The position numbers were made by a program, and so were the translations under genes. From contig JABITN010000127.1 in the NCBI GenBank assembly GCA_018700525.1, positions 1 to 64,000 on the forward strand: a stretch of DNA of 64,000 nt, given 5' to 3'. The DNA comes from Opitutales bacterium (lineage in GTDB: Bacteria; Verrucomicrobiota; Verrucomicrobiia; Opitutales; Opitutaceae). Below are positions 54,169 through 62,021 of this stretch, piece after piece. Numbering within the stretch: position 1 is the stretch's first letter; each line of letters begins with the position of its first letter. A model generated the notes under the pieces. It ran no database searches. It saw only the letters and a program-made list of their open reading frames with translations, and was not told where the DNA came from.

Positions 54169-55099
54169 CCTTTCGGAGTTTTTGGATAAGTTTATCCTAT
54201 TGGTTGCAATGGTGGTCTTTCTTATCGTGGGCGTTTCGAGTATAAAGAGTGTCAAGGTTTTGGATACTATATCCCGTCAGGATACTCCGATGTTGTCGGA
54301 GAGCAAAGTAGACGTGGAGATTTATTCGGTAGACATGAACTTGCCGGAGACGCCCTTATGGGATCGCCCCCAAAGCCAATCGCGAGGAGATGATTGGGTG
54401 TTCGATGTGTTTACGCCTCCAGTTTTATATTATAACTCGGCATCGCGTGAGTTTACGGTGACCCCCCCTGAGTTGATATCGGCGAATAAGCGAGATCCGT
54501 GGAAAGCGTTCGAAATAGAGTTGTTGGAGGTTCGCCAGCGTCCTTATCGTTTGCAGCTTGTTGGTTACGCTGGCGATGACGGAGATTATCTGGCTTCGTT
54601 CCAGTATATTCCCACGGGAGAAGTTTTGCTGGCTCGAGCGGGAAAGCTGCTTTCCGAAGCGGGCGTTAAAATCCTCTCATTCGAGGTGAAGCAGATGGAA
54701 GTCGAGCAAGAGGGCAGTATGCCTGTCTTCGAAAATGTTGGATTGGCTCGTTTGCTTGACTACGAAAGCGGACAAGAAATTTTCCTAACCAATCTCGAGA
54801 CGAAGATATTTTCTGATCTAGAAGCGAAAGTGCGCTCGATTGACAATGGGGATGTGTTTGTCGTGCGAGAAGGAATCCAGGTTGAACTGGACAGCGGATT
54901 TTACATAATCGGCGACCTTTCGGATGATCCGCCGGAAGCTATGGTGACGAAAGTTTCGACGGACGGAGGGAAACGGCTATCTAAGTTGTTGAAACCGTTG
55001 ATAGGAGAAGATTTTCCTAATAAAGGAACACAAAACGCCAACCCTAATAGTCCTTTTGCAATCAGACCTCGTGAGGTCCTACCCAAGCCCAATAGCTAA
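54155..55099 (+). CDS. Amuc_1099-like membrane-anchored periplasmic protein
   Basis: 314 residues from GTG 54155, chosen because AGGGAGG lies just upstream. A TTG at 54128 is also in frame. It overlaps the end of the preceding gene by 14 bases, indicating coupling. One membrane segment (FILLVAMVVFLIVGVSSI) is followed by a periplasmic region with PPELISANKRDPWKAFEIEL and beta-rich QLVGYAGDDGDYLASFQYI, and GIQVELDSGFYIIGDLSDD near the end. The position before the secretin is that of a PilP/GspC-like linker between inner-membrane platform and secretin, but I see no firm motif. Confidence 0.72.
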   Translation: MFRFSLSEFLDKFILLVAMVVFLIVGVSSIKSVKVLDTISRQDTPMLSESKVDVEIYSVDMNLPETPLWDRPQSQSRGDDWVFDVFTPPVLYYNSASREFTVTPPELISANKRDPWKAFEIELLEVRQRPYRLQLVGYAGDDGDYLASFQYIPTGEVLLARAGKLLSEAGVKILSFEVKQMEVEQEGSMPVFENVGLARLLDYESGQEIFLTNLETKIFSDLEAKVRSIDNGDVFVVREGIQVELDSGFYIIGDLSDDPPEAMVTKVSTDGGKRLSKLLKPLIGEDFPNKGTQNANPNSPFAIRPREVLPKPNS

Positions 55100-55120
55100 G
55101 TACCTCTAATTTCAGCTGCG

Positions 55121-57670
55121 ATGCTTATGAATAAATCAAAATATTTTCTGTCGAATTTGACGCTATGCGTTCTCGTCTCGATATTAACCTTCCTCTCGCC
55201 GCAAATTGCGGAAGGGCAAACGGAGATTGATTTGAAGATCCGCTTGATGTCCGAAGCCTTGCAAGCGCGCGATTCTGGTGATCTGACGACTGCTCGTGAT
55301 CGTTTGCAACAATTGTTGGAGATCGCTCCAGCGGACCGTTCGGTTCAAAGTATTTTAGACAGCGTGGATAGTATGATCGATAATAAGACCCGATCAGGCG
55401 TCGCTGGAAACGGGGCGGCTCGGCGTTCGGCTTTGCAGAGCGAAGCGGAGTATTTGGCTCGTTTGGAGGCGGAGCGTATCGAGAAGTCGATGGTGAGCTC
55501 ACGTGAAATTCGGGAGATTGCATTGAGACAGGCAAAACGAGGCGATTTTCCTCTGGCGTTGAGAACGATTCGAAAAGCGGCCGAAATGCTCGAGCCGAAT
55601 CCTCTGACTCAGACTTTGATAGACGAGCTCAAACGCGATGAACGCGATATCCTCAGACAGCAATCTTCTTACGACGCGAAGCGTGTGGCCGCTTCCGAAT
55701 CAGGAAAAGCGAGATTGTCGATAGAGCAAATAAGTCCGGATTTCGTTAATCTTCAGGAAGAGGTCGAGGCTTTGAGCCTTAGAGGACGGAGCCAATTTGT
55801 TGCGGGTGACATCGATGGAGCGGAAGCGACTTTCAAGCGTATCGAAGCCTTGGATCCGAATAACGCGATGGCCAAGAGCTTTCAGGTACGCATTTCGCAG
55901 GAACGTCAATCGATGGCGTATTTGAATAAATTGAAGTCGCGCGAGCAATTGCTCGAAGAAGTTTCGAGCGCTTGGCAGCGTCCTGGGATTTATGAAGAGC
56001 GTCCTGATATCGATCCTACGATATTGGGACCGGCTCCAATGCTCCAGAAACTTAATCAAATTGTAATTTCAAATGTAAATTTCACCGAGCAGCCGCTTAA
56101 CCGGGTAGTGAATACATTGAGCGCCATTTCAGAAGAGTTCGACAATACGGATACAGGGGCTCGTGGGGTGAATCTCGTTTTGCTCGACCCGAATAGAACG
56201 AACCCGATGGTGAACATCACTTTGCGCAATCTATCTCTGAAACGAATTTTAGATTTTATCGTAGATTCGGTTGGTTTTCAGTATGAGATTCAAGATGACG
56301 CAGTTGTTTTACGGCCCGGTGGCGAACGAAGAAATTTGAATACGGAAGTATTTCCGGTGTCGCGTTCAACGGTAATTCGTATGACCGGGATTTCAGGAAG
56401 CACTTCTGAGAGTTCGTTCAATGGGGATCCATTTGCCTCTTCACAAGGAACTTCCTCGCCGGCCAGAGGTATGGCCGGCGATGCGGTCACAATTCGTAAT
56501 TTCTTGCAGCAAGCAGGGGTGGATTTTACTGGATCGGAAGGCAGCACGCTCGCATATGATGGATCGGCTATGATCGTGACGCAGACGACACGCAATCTGG
56601 AGCGTATCAGAAATATACTGAACCGCTACAATGACGTGAAGCAGGTCGAGATCGAAGCGAAGTTCTTAGAAGTTCAGGAAGGGACGCTTGAAGAACTCGG
56701 GTTCGATTGGATCGCAACGGATAGCAATTACAATACGGGAAATGGTCGGGGTGAACAGTATCGAAGCTCGATTCGCAGTCTTTCGGATACCAGTTCTCCA
56801 TCGAATGTCGCCAGTGCGATTTTAATCGATGGCGTTGAAGTCGAGCGTATCTCTCCGCCGGATATTCCTGGTGGAGTGCCTCTGGGATTGGGTAGCGTCC
56901 CTTTCACAAATGTACTCGGTTCTGTGGGATCAATGGATATGGACGTCAGGATTCGGGCTTTGTCTCAGAGCTCCGGTTCGGATTTGTTGAGCGCTCCGAA
57001 AGTGACTGTGCTTTCGGGTAATCAGGCTGAAATCAATGTCAGCCAAGAATTCCGCTACCCGACCCGTTATACCGATGCGGAAAGCAATGTCGGCAATACG
57101 AGCGGCGGTACTTTAGGAGGTGGAGCGGCTGGGGTTACAATCACGCCAGGTACGCCAGAGGATTTCGAGATGCGCAATATCGGCGTCGAGCTGTCGGTTA
57201 CGCCAATTGTGGAAGAAGATGACTACAGTATTACTTTGGAGCTGAATCCGAAAGTGACGGAGTTCGAGGGATTCGTCGAATATGGCGGTCCGAGTGTCGC
57301 ATTGACTTCTGATCGCACCGTAAAGGTCCCATCAGGGTTCTATCAGCCGATTTTCGCTGTGCGCGAGGTCTCTACGAAAGTGACTATATGGGACGGTGCT
57401 ACCGTTGTCATGGGTGGACTCACTCGCGAAGATGTGGTTACCGTCAATGATAAGGTTCCGTTCTTAGGAGATATTCCATTCTTGGGACGGTTTTTCCGCT
57501 CGGAAGGGGAATCTTCATCTAAGCGTAATTTGCTGATTTTCGTGACTGCTAATTTAGTTAGCCCAGGTGGTTCCTTGAAGCGTCAAACGTTACGTGGCGT
57601 ACAGCCCGGAGCGTTGTTCCAAAATCCAACTATCGTGACACCTGGCGGCAGTGAGTCTCGTAGTCAGTAG
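55121..57670 (+). CDS. Secretin of the pilus operon (PilQ/GspD family, Amuc_1098-like)
   Basis: Outer-membrane gate, 849 residues. Signal peptide (LTLCVLVSILTFLSPQIAEG), then tetratricopeptide-like repeats (ALQARDSGDLTTARDRLQQL, RSQFVAGDIDGAEATFKRI) unusual for a secretin, an STN-like N-domain (LSLKRILDFIVDSVGFQYEI), a secretin N repeat (VEIEAKFLEVQEGTLEELGF) and the pore-forming C-domain ending VPFLGDIPFLGRFFRSEG and KRNLLIFVTANLV. The low-complexity GNTSGGTLGGGAAGV lies in the gate region. No AMIN domain is evident. It ends the operon. Pilins and motor ATPases must be encoded elsewhere. Confidence 0.92.
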   Translation: MLMNKSKYFLSNLTLCVLVSILTFLSPQIAEGQTEIDLKIRLMSEALQARDSGDLTTARDRLQQLLEIAPADRSVQSILDSVDSMIDNKTRSGVAGNGAARRSALQSEAEYLARLEAERIEKSMVSSREIREIALRQAKRGDFPLALRTIRKAAEMLEPNPLTQTLIDELKRDERDILRQQSSYDAKRVAASESGKARLSIEQISPDFVNLQEEVEALSLRGRSQFVAGDIDGAEATFKRIEALDPNNAMAKSFQVRISQERQSMAYLNKLKSREQLLEEVSSAWQRPGIYEERPDIDPTILGPAPMLQKLNQIVISNVNFTEQPLNRVVNTLSAISEEFDNTDTGARGVNLVLLDPNRTNPMVNITLRNLSLKRILDFIVDSVGFQYEIQDDAVVLRPGGERRNLNTEVFPVSRSTVIRMTGISGSTSESSFNGDPFASSQGTSSPARGMAGDAVTIRNFLQQAGVDFTGSEGSTLAYDGSAMIVTQTTRNLERIRNILNRYNDVKQVEIEAKFLEVQEGTLEELGFDWIATDSNYNTGNGRGEQYRSSIRSLSDTSSPSNVASAILIDGVEVERISPPDIPGGVPLGLGSVPFTNVLGSVGSMDMDVRIRALSQSSGSDLLSAPKVTVLSGNQAEINVSQEFRYPTRYTDAESNVGNTSGGTLGGGAAGVTITPGTPEDFEMRNIGVELSVTPIVEEDDYSITLELNPKVTEFEGFVEYGGPSVALTSDRTVKVPSGFYQPIFAVREVSTKVTIWDGATVVMGGLTREDVVTVNDKVPFLGDIPFLGRFFRSEGESSSKRNLLIFVTANLVSPGGSLKRQTLRGVQPGALFQNPTIVTPGGSESRSQ

Positions 57671-57727
57671 GACGAGAGTCGATTGACCGGTTACTGAACT
57701 CGAAACCGCGATTTGGTATTTGATATT

Positions 57728-57747
57728 CCTCGCGCATCTGCGCGAGG
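57728..57747 (+). promoter_or_regulatory. Hairpin covering the ribosome binding site of the exonuclease gene
   Basis: cctcgcgc and gcgcgagg pair perfectly around the tetraloop atct. The GAGGA Shine-Dalgarno of the next gene (57744-57748) is almost wholly inside the right arm, seven bases before ATG 57755. No T-run follows, so a terminator is less likely than control of translation. Confidence 0.55.
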
Positions 57748-57754
57748 ATTGCTC

Positions 57755-58645
57755 ATGCCTAAATACATGCTAGTCGACGGTTTCAACATGGCCTTTCGCG
57801 CTTATTACGCGGTTCGCGAATTAACGCGTATGGATGGCTTCCCGACGAATGCGTTGTACGGTTGGGTGCGGTCGATGTGGAAGCTCGTGGACGACCAGAA
57901 GCCGAACGAGACGATTGTTTTTTTCGATCTGGGCGGAGCGCAGGCGAAATTGGCTTTACTCCCTGAATACAAGGCGAACCGAGGCGAAACACCGGAAGAG
58001 TTCGAGAAACAAGTGCCTATTATCAAAGACCTGACGCGGGCGATGGGTTATGGGATCTACGAAAAACATGGAGTTGAGTCGGACGATCTTTTGGCTGCGT
58101 ATGCCAACAAGCTTTGCGGTGATGACCCAGATGCGACGGTGCTAATCGTCAGTGCGGATAAGGACTTTGCTCAGTCGGTGAATGAACGTATTCACATGCT
58201 CTTGCCGCCGCCGACTGCGAATCCCCGTTTGGGGTGGCGTTTGATGGATCCGTCGGGCGTCGAGGAAAAGTTCGGAGTGAAGGCCTCGCAGATTTCAGAT
58301 TATTTATCATTGATTGGCGACTCGTCGGATAATATCCTAGGGATTCCTGGAGTTGGTCCGAAGACGGCTGTGAAGTGGCTGAATGAATACGGAGATATCG
58401 ATAGCATCTTTGAGAATGCCGATAAGTTGAAGCCGGTTCGTTTTCAGGAATTAGTGACCACTATGGTCGATCGCATGGCGATTAATCGAAAGATCATTAC
58501 GTTCGATCCCGATTGCGGTCCTGAATCGATCTCGTTGGGCTCGGTCGATCCTGGGGCTCTGTTTGAAATCCTTGAAGAAATGGAAATGAATACGCATCTT
58601 AAGGAAGCGAAGAAGCGTTATTCCCAAGGAGAGTTGGCTTTTTAA
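57755..58645 (+). CDS. 5'-3' exonuclease (FEN family, stand-alone)
   Basis: 296 residues, equivalent to the N-terminal 5' nuclease of DNA polymerase I without the polymerase. MLVDGFNMAFRAYYA and HGVESDDLLAAYA, VLIVSADKDFAQ supply metal-binding aspartates. The helix-hairpin-helix region is LIGDSSDNILGIPGVGPKTA. Likely acts on flaps and RNA primers. A start at 57713 would add 14 residues through the hairpin sequence, so ATG 57755 with its GAGGA is preferred. It follows the secretin after 84 bases. Confidence 0.94.
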   Translation: MPKYMLVDGFNMAFRAYYAVRELTRMDGFPTNALYGWVRSMWKLVDDQKPNETIVFFDLGGAQAKLALLPEYKANRGETPEEFEKQVPIIKDLTRAMGYGIYEKHGVESDDLLAAYANKLCGDDPDATVLIVSADKDFAQSVNERIHMLLPPPTANPRLGWRLMDPSGVEEKFGVKASQISDYLSLIGDSSDNILGIPGVGPKTAVKWLNEYGDIDSIFENADKLKPVRFQELVTTMVDRMAINRKIITFDPDCGPESISLGSVDPGALFEILEEMEMNTHLKEAKKRYSQGELAF

Positions 58646-58655
58646 AAGGGGCGTT

Positions 58656-59189
58656 TTATCCACTTTGGAATTTCGCTTTGTGCGCTGCGGCTACTTTTAC
58701 GTATTTGAGGGCCCAGTTCTTGATGTTGGCTTTTTCCTCTTCGGAGAGTTGTCGAACGACCTTGGCGGGCGATCCTATTGCTAGTGATCCGGATGGTATT
58801 AGAGTTTTGGGTGTCACCAAGGATCCTGCTCCGATGATGCTGTTTCTTCCGATGATGGCGCCGTCCATTATGGTAGCTCGCATTCCAATTAGGCATTCGG
58901 CTTCGACTTTACAGGCATGGATGATGGCTCCGTGTCCGATTGTTACGTCGTTTCCGATTTCGACTCCGTAGTCATCGGCTAGATGGATGATGGTTCCATC
59001 TTGGACGTTAGTCCTAGCGCCTATAGATATGAAGTTGATGTCGCCTCTGATCACGCAGCCTGGCCATACGCTGGCGAATTCGCCTAGCATTACATCGCCG
59101 ATGAGGACGGCTTCGTTGGCGACGTATGCGGTATCCGGAATATGGGGTTTTTGAGAGAAATGATTTTTGAGGCGTTCTTCGGTTGTCAT
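58656..59189 (-). CDS. Gamma-carbonic anhydrase-like hexapeptide protein
   Basis: 177 residues of left-handed beta-helix: repeats such as VLIGDVMLGEFASVW and ISIGARTNVQDGTIIH. Three metal-binding histidines are likely in GTIIHLADD and VTIGHGAIIHAC, as in YrdA/PaaY-like gamma-carbonic anhydrases. SGSLAIGSPAKVVRQLSEEE is the usual C-terminal helix start. Start ATG 59189 is supported by its N-terminus (TTEERLKNHF). Upstream extension lacks repeats. Activity of such proteins varies. It follows the amidohydrolase on the same strand. Confidence 0.9.
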   Translation of the reverse strand: MTTEERLKNHFSQKPHIPDTAYVANEAVLIGDVMLGEFASVWPGCVIRGDINFISIGARTNVQDGTIIHLADDYGVEIGNDVTIGHGAIIHACKVEAECLIGMRATIMDGAIIGRNSIIGAGSLVTPKTLIPSGSLAIGSPAKVVRQLSEEEKANIKNWALKYVKVAAAHKAKFQSG

Positions 59190-59205
59190 TTTAGAGATGT
59201 TTCGT

Positions 59206-60066
59206 TCAAAGAATTTTGCTGCAGTTCTTGCTGAGTATCTTGCTAAGGTCGTCAGCTTCCAACCCGCAGTTGCGCAGCGCATTTAAGTGTGAAGTGAAAT
59301 CGGGGATCGATTGTCGCTTCGGAAAAGTTCTTAGTGGATAGTCCGTGCCGAAAAGAATTCTACCTGCTCCGATCTGATCGATCGCTTTTTGGTAGATTGA
59401 GTCGCTATACAGAAGGGGCGTTGCTGCTGTATCCAGATAGACATTATCGAGTTGCTTAAGGCGAATTAGATTCATCATACCGGCGAGATGAGCAAATATG
59501 AAGGTGGTTTCCGGATGCCTTTGAGCTGTTGAAAAAAGAGATTCGAATGGCGTTTCAACTTTTCCCGGATAGTCGCGTGTGGTTGGATCGGTGACGTGGA
59601 AGTTGACGGATTTACCGCGATTGGCGGCGAGTTCGAACGCGTTGTCGAGTATTTCGTTTTCATAAGCGTATCCTTGGGCGGGTGGATTGAGCTCGCCTAT
59701 CCCTGATAACCCTGCGTCAAAAGCGCGTTCCAACATGTCGAGCGCTCTGGTTCCTCCGTTGGCATTGAAGGCCGCGTAAGCGATGAGGCGGTCGGGGTGG
59801 GTTTGAATCCATTCGATCTGCCATGCTAGGTTTTCCATACAGGTATCGGGGTTCTCCCAATACCAGCCGAGGATGATCGCTTTTTCGACTCCGGCGTCAT
59901 CCATGTCTTTCAGTAGCTGATCGACGTCGGCCCATCCTTGGAGAGCTGGGCCACTCTCTGGAGCGACGCAATCAAGCCAAGACCGTTCTCCTCTGGCTTC
60001 GGCCCAGATTTTTGGCGTTTTGTAGACGCTTGGTGGATACAGGTGAATATGGGCGTCGATGACCAC
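59206..60066 (-). CDS. Amidohydrolase (metal-dependent, TIM barrel)
   Basis: About 287 residues from a GTG at 60066. Metal-site motifs: IDAHIHLYPP at the start, NFHVTDPTTRDYPG, FIFAHLAGMMNLIRL and LFGTDYPLRTFP. These fit the amidohydrolase-2 family, which includes decarboxylases and hydrolases. The substrate is not evident. An ATG at 60144 would overlap the upstream gene by 66 bases and add 26 residues before the conserved strand. GTG 60066, 11 bases after the upstream stop, is therefore preferred, though no clear ribosome binding site helps. Confidence 0.85.
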   Translation of the reverse strand: MVIDAHIHLYPPSVYKTPKIWAEARGERSWLDCVAPESGPALQGWADVDQLLKDMDDAGVEKAIILGWYWENPDTCMENLAWQIEWIQTHPDRLIAYAAFNANGGTRALDMLERAFDAGLSGIGELNPPAQGYAYENEILDNAFELAANRGKSVNFHVTDPTTRDYPGKVETPFESLFSTAQRHPETTFIFAHLAGMMNLIRLKQLDNVYLDTAATPLLYSDSIYQKAIDQIGAGRILFGTDYPLRTFPKRQSIPDFTSHLNALRNCGLEADDLSKILSKNCSKIL

Positions 60067-60077
60067 GATTGTCCGAA

Positions 60078-61415
60078 CTAGGTTCTTTTGCTTTCGTAGA
60101 TGCGTTGAAGGCTTTGCCTCACGAGTGACCCCATTGAATCGCATTTGAGAAAGGACTTGTCTTGGTAGTGATCAGAAAGCTCTTCCCGAAGTTGAAGCAC
60201 GTTTTCTTTGGGGGAGAGCCGGTCTCGAGACATGGCTTCCAGAAGCGCCTTGATGCGGAGCTTGATCATTTTCATTCTGCGGGCGACTGAGTGATGCACT
60301 TCGCTTTGGTATTGGTGTGCGGTATTGGGATCGATATGGCTGGTGCAAAAAGCGACCAAGGCGTTGTTTTCTTTGAAGAATTGAGGCAGATAGAAATTTT
60401 TTCGGCCGTCGTAGGATTGTTGATCGAAATCCATTGCGCGGATACGAATTTGGGTGCCTTCGAAGTCGGGGGTAATGTCTACGATGAAATTGTAGGGACG
60501 CATGTCGCCGAGCAGGCGGACGAAGCAGCGTTCGTTGAATTTAATGAGTTCTTTTGCGATGCGTATTGCTTTGAGGGGTTTGTATTCCATCCAGTCATCG
60601 ATAAACATATCGCCGGGCAGTCCAACGATGTGCTCCTCTATCAGTGTATTTCCATCGACGATGAAGTGCATGCGATTGGGCGATAGGAGGTGTTCGAGTT
60701 CAAGCCCGTAGATGCGGGATGCGTCGCCCTTTTTTATGTAGAAGTAGTCTTGGTTGTCGTTGCGCGAATTGACGATGCGAATTCGGAATGGTTTCGAATT
60801 TCCGAAAACACAGTAGTCGATCCGGTCGACGTATAGGTGACCGATGGAAGAAAGGTCACCACCGGACTTTATTATGGCGTAGATGTGTTTTAGTCCTTCG
60901 GAGAGTTTGGCGATCATTACTTGATCGTAGATGACGGTTTGCCAGAGAGTGTCCTCATCGTTATCGTCGTAGAGCGGAGCCGATGCTTGGAATTGCTCGA
61001 GCTCTTTATAGGTAACTGGGAGACGCTGCTCGCGGTTGAAGCTTTTCAAATAGTGGCGAAGCGACTCGCTAATCGGATAGGCGGGTTTGCGCGGGACTCC
61101 GGAATGCTGTTTACGCGAATCGCCAGCGAGCGAATTTGTTAGAAAATTGGTTGTCGATTCTTTGGATTCCACAGTCGAGGCGGTTGCGGTGGGATAATAG
61201 CGTTCAATTGAAGGACGACAAGGGGAATGCGTACCGGGGATTTCGGAAAGCCGATATAGGCTGCTCCTAGGCTTCTTCTTGGTGGGACGGGCGAGTAGTG
61301 CTTTTTTTAAGATGTTTCCAGCTATGGCTGCGGCGGGAATGCCGGTAGCTAAAGAGAAATCTGTTGTGAACCCCACTCCACCTTCTTCCTCCGCTTCTTC
61401 GATTGGGGAGGCCAT
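60078..61415 (-). CDS. Uncharacterised protein, possible kinase-like fold
   Basis: About 445 residues. The first 115 are Ser/Thr/Pro/Lys rich and poorly structured. The conserved part begins near FNREQRLPVTYKELEQFQ. FVRLLGDMRPYNFIVD followed by IRAMDFDQQSY resembles the catalytic loop (xxD....N) and DFG-like motif of protein-kinase-fold enzymes, and FYIKKGDASRIYG could be an ATP-lysine strand, but glycine-loop residues are not obvious, so this is tentative. Starts at 61415 and 61463 are both possible, and either overlaps the biotinyl remnant on the other strand. The amidohydrolase gene follows. Confidence 0.6.
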   Translation of the reverse strand: MASPIEEAEEEGGVGFTTDFSLATGIPAAAIAGNILKKALLARPTKKKPRSSLYRLSEIPGTHSPCRPSIERYYPTATASTVESKESTTNFLTNSLAGDSRKQHSGVPRKPAYPISESLRHYLKSFNREQRLPVTYKELEQFQASAPLYDDNDEDTLWQTVIYDQVMIAKLSEGLKHIYAIIKSGGDLSSIGHLYVDRIDYCVFGNSKPFRIRIVNSRNDNQDYFYIKKGDASRIYGLELEHLLSPNRMHFIVDGNTLIEEHIVGLPGDMFIDDWMEYKPLKAIRIAKELIKFNERCFVRLLGDMRPYNFIVDITPDFEGTQIRIRAMDFDQQSYDGRKNFYLPQFFKENNALVAFCTSHIDPNTAHQYQSEVHHSVARRMKMIKLRIKALLEAMSRDRLSPKENVLQLREELSDHYQDKSFLKCDSMGSLVRQSLQRIYESKRT

Positions 61416-61524
61416 GAAAATGAATACGCTTGTTACGGCAACTACTTCGGGTTCGGTCAGCACGATTAATGTTGGAGCGGGCGATATGGTTGAAGAAGGC
61501 CAAGCCTTGCTTTCGGTAGATTAG
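61279..61524 (+). pseudogene. Half biotinyl domain, remnant of a decarboxylase biotin carrier
   Basis: Up to 81 residues. The last 37 (EAMKMNTLVTATTSG, then INVGAGDMVEEGQALLSVD) are the C-terminal half of a biotinyl domain with the AMKM lysine intact. The preceding half that should form the other sheet is missing and replaced by an Ala/Met- then Pro/Ser-rich stretch (PTPPSSSASS). The first 130 bases overlap the opposite-strand gene and may not be coding. An ATG at 61414 inside AMKM could be the only start. The next gene begins like OadB, so the source was probably a sodium-pumping decarboxylase operon. Confidence 0.45.
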
Positions 61525-61540
61525 AGCGAGGAACGGTATT

Positions 61541-61966
61541 ATGGATTTTTCGGGACTGTTCGAGTTGACTGGATTTGGCGCGATTACGTGGCAGGTGATG
61601 GTCATGTGGTGTCTGGTTTTGGGCATGCTTTATCTGGCGGTGTTCAAGCAGTTCGAGCCGCTTCTATTGGTGCCGATCGCATTTGGAGCATTAATAGCTA
61701 ATTTGCCGAGGAAAGGCGTGATCGAGACGCCGCCGGTCGCTCTTAATTCCGAATTGGATGGGGTGGTTACCAAGGTTTGGGTAGAGAGGGGTCAAAAGGT
61801 AATCGAGCAACAAGCTTTGTTCGAAATACGGTCCGAGGATGGCGAAACTCATGGGGTGATATCTAAGTACAATGGGAGCGTCTCTGGAATTCATGTCTTA
61901 GCAGGCCAGAAAGTATATTATGGAGAATCCCTTATCGTTACTGTTCAACGCGAAGTGGGTGGTTAG
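61541..61966 (+). CDS. OadB-like membrane segment fused to a lipoyl-like domain
   Basis: 141 residues. Residues 1-60 (MDFSGLFELTGFGAITWQVM, then LGMLYLAVFKQFEPLLLVPI and AFGALIANLPRKG) match the N-terminus of the beta subunit of oxaloacetate/methylmalonyl-CoA decarboxylase sodium pumps, which is normally about 380 residues. Instead of the remaining membrane helices, a biotinyl/lipoyl-like domain follows (LDGVVTKVWVERGQKVIEQQ to VSGIHVLAGQKVYYGESL). It lacks an MKM or DKA lysine at the turn (EIRSEDGETHG). It begins 16 bases after the half-biotinyl gene. Either a decayed pump operon or a new small membrane carrier. Confidence 0.65.
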   Translation: MDFSGLFELTGFGAITWQVMVMWCLVLGMLYLAVFKQFEPLLLVPIAFGALIANLPRKGVIETPPVALNSELDGVVTKVWVERGQKVIEQQALFEIRSEDGETHGVISKYNGSVSGIHVLAGQKVYYGESLIVTVQREVGG

Positions 61967-62021
61967 CGTACCTACGATGTAGGGGGTGCGAGCGCTGGCT
62001 TTACGAGTTTTGGGTTGTCTA

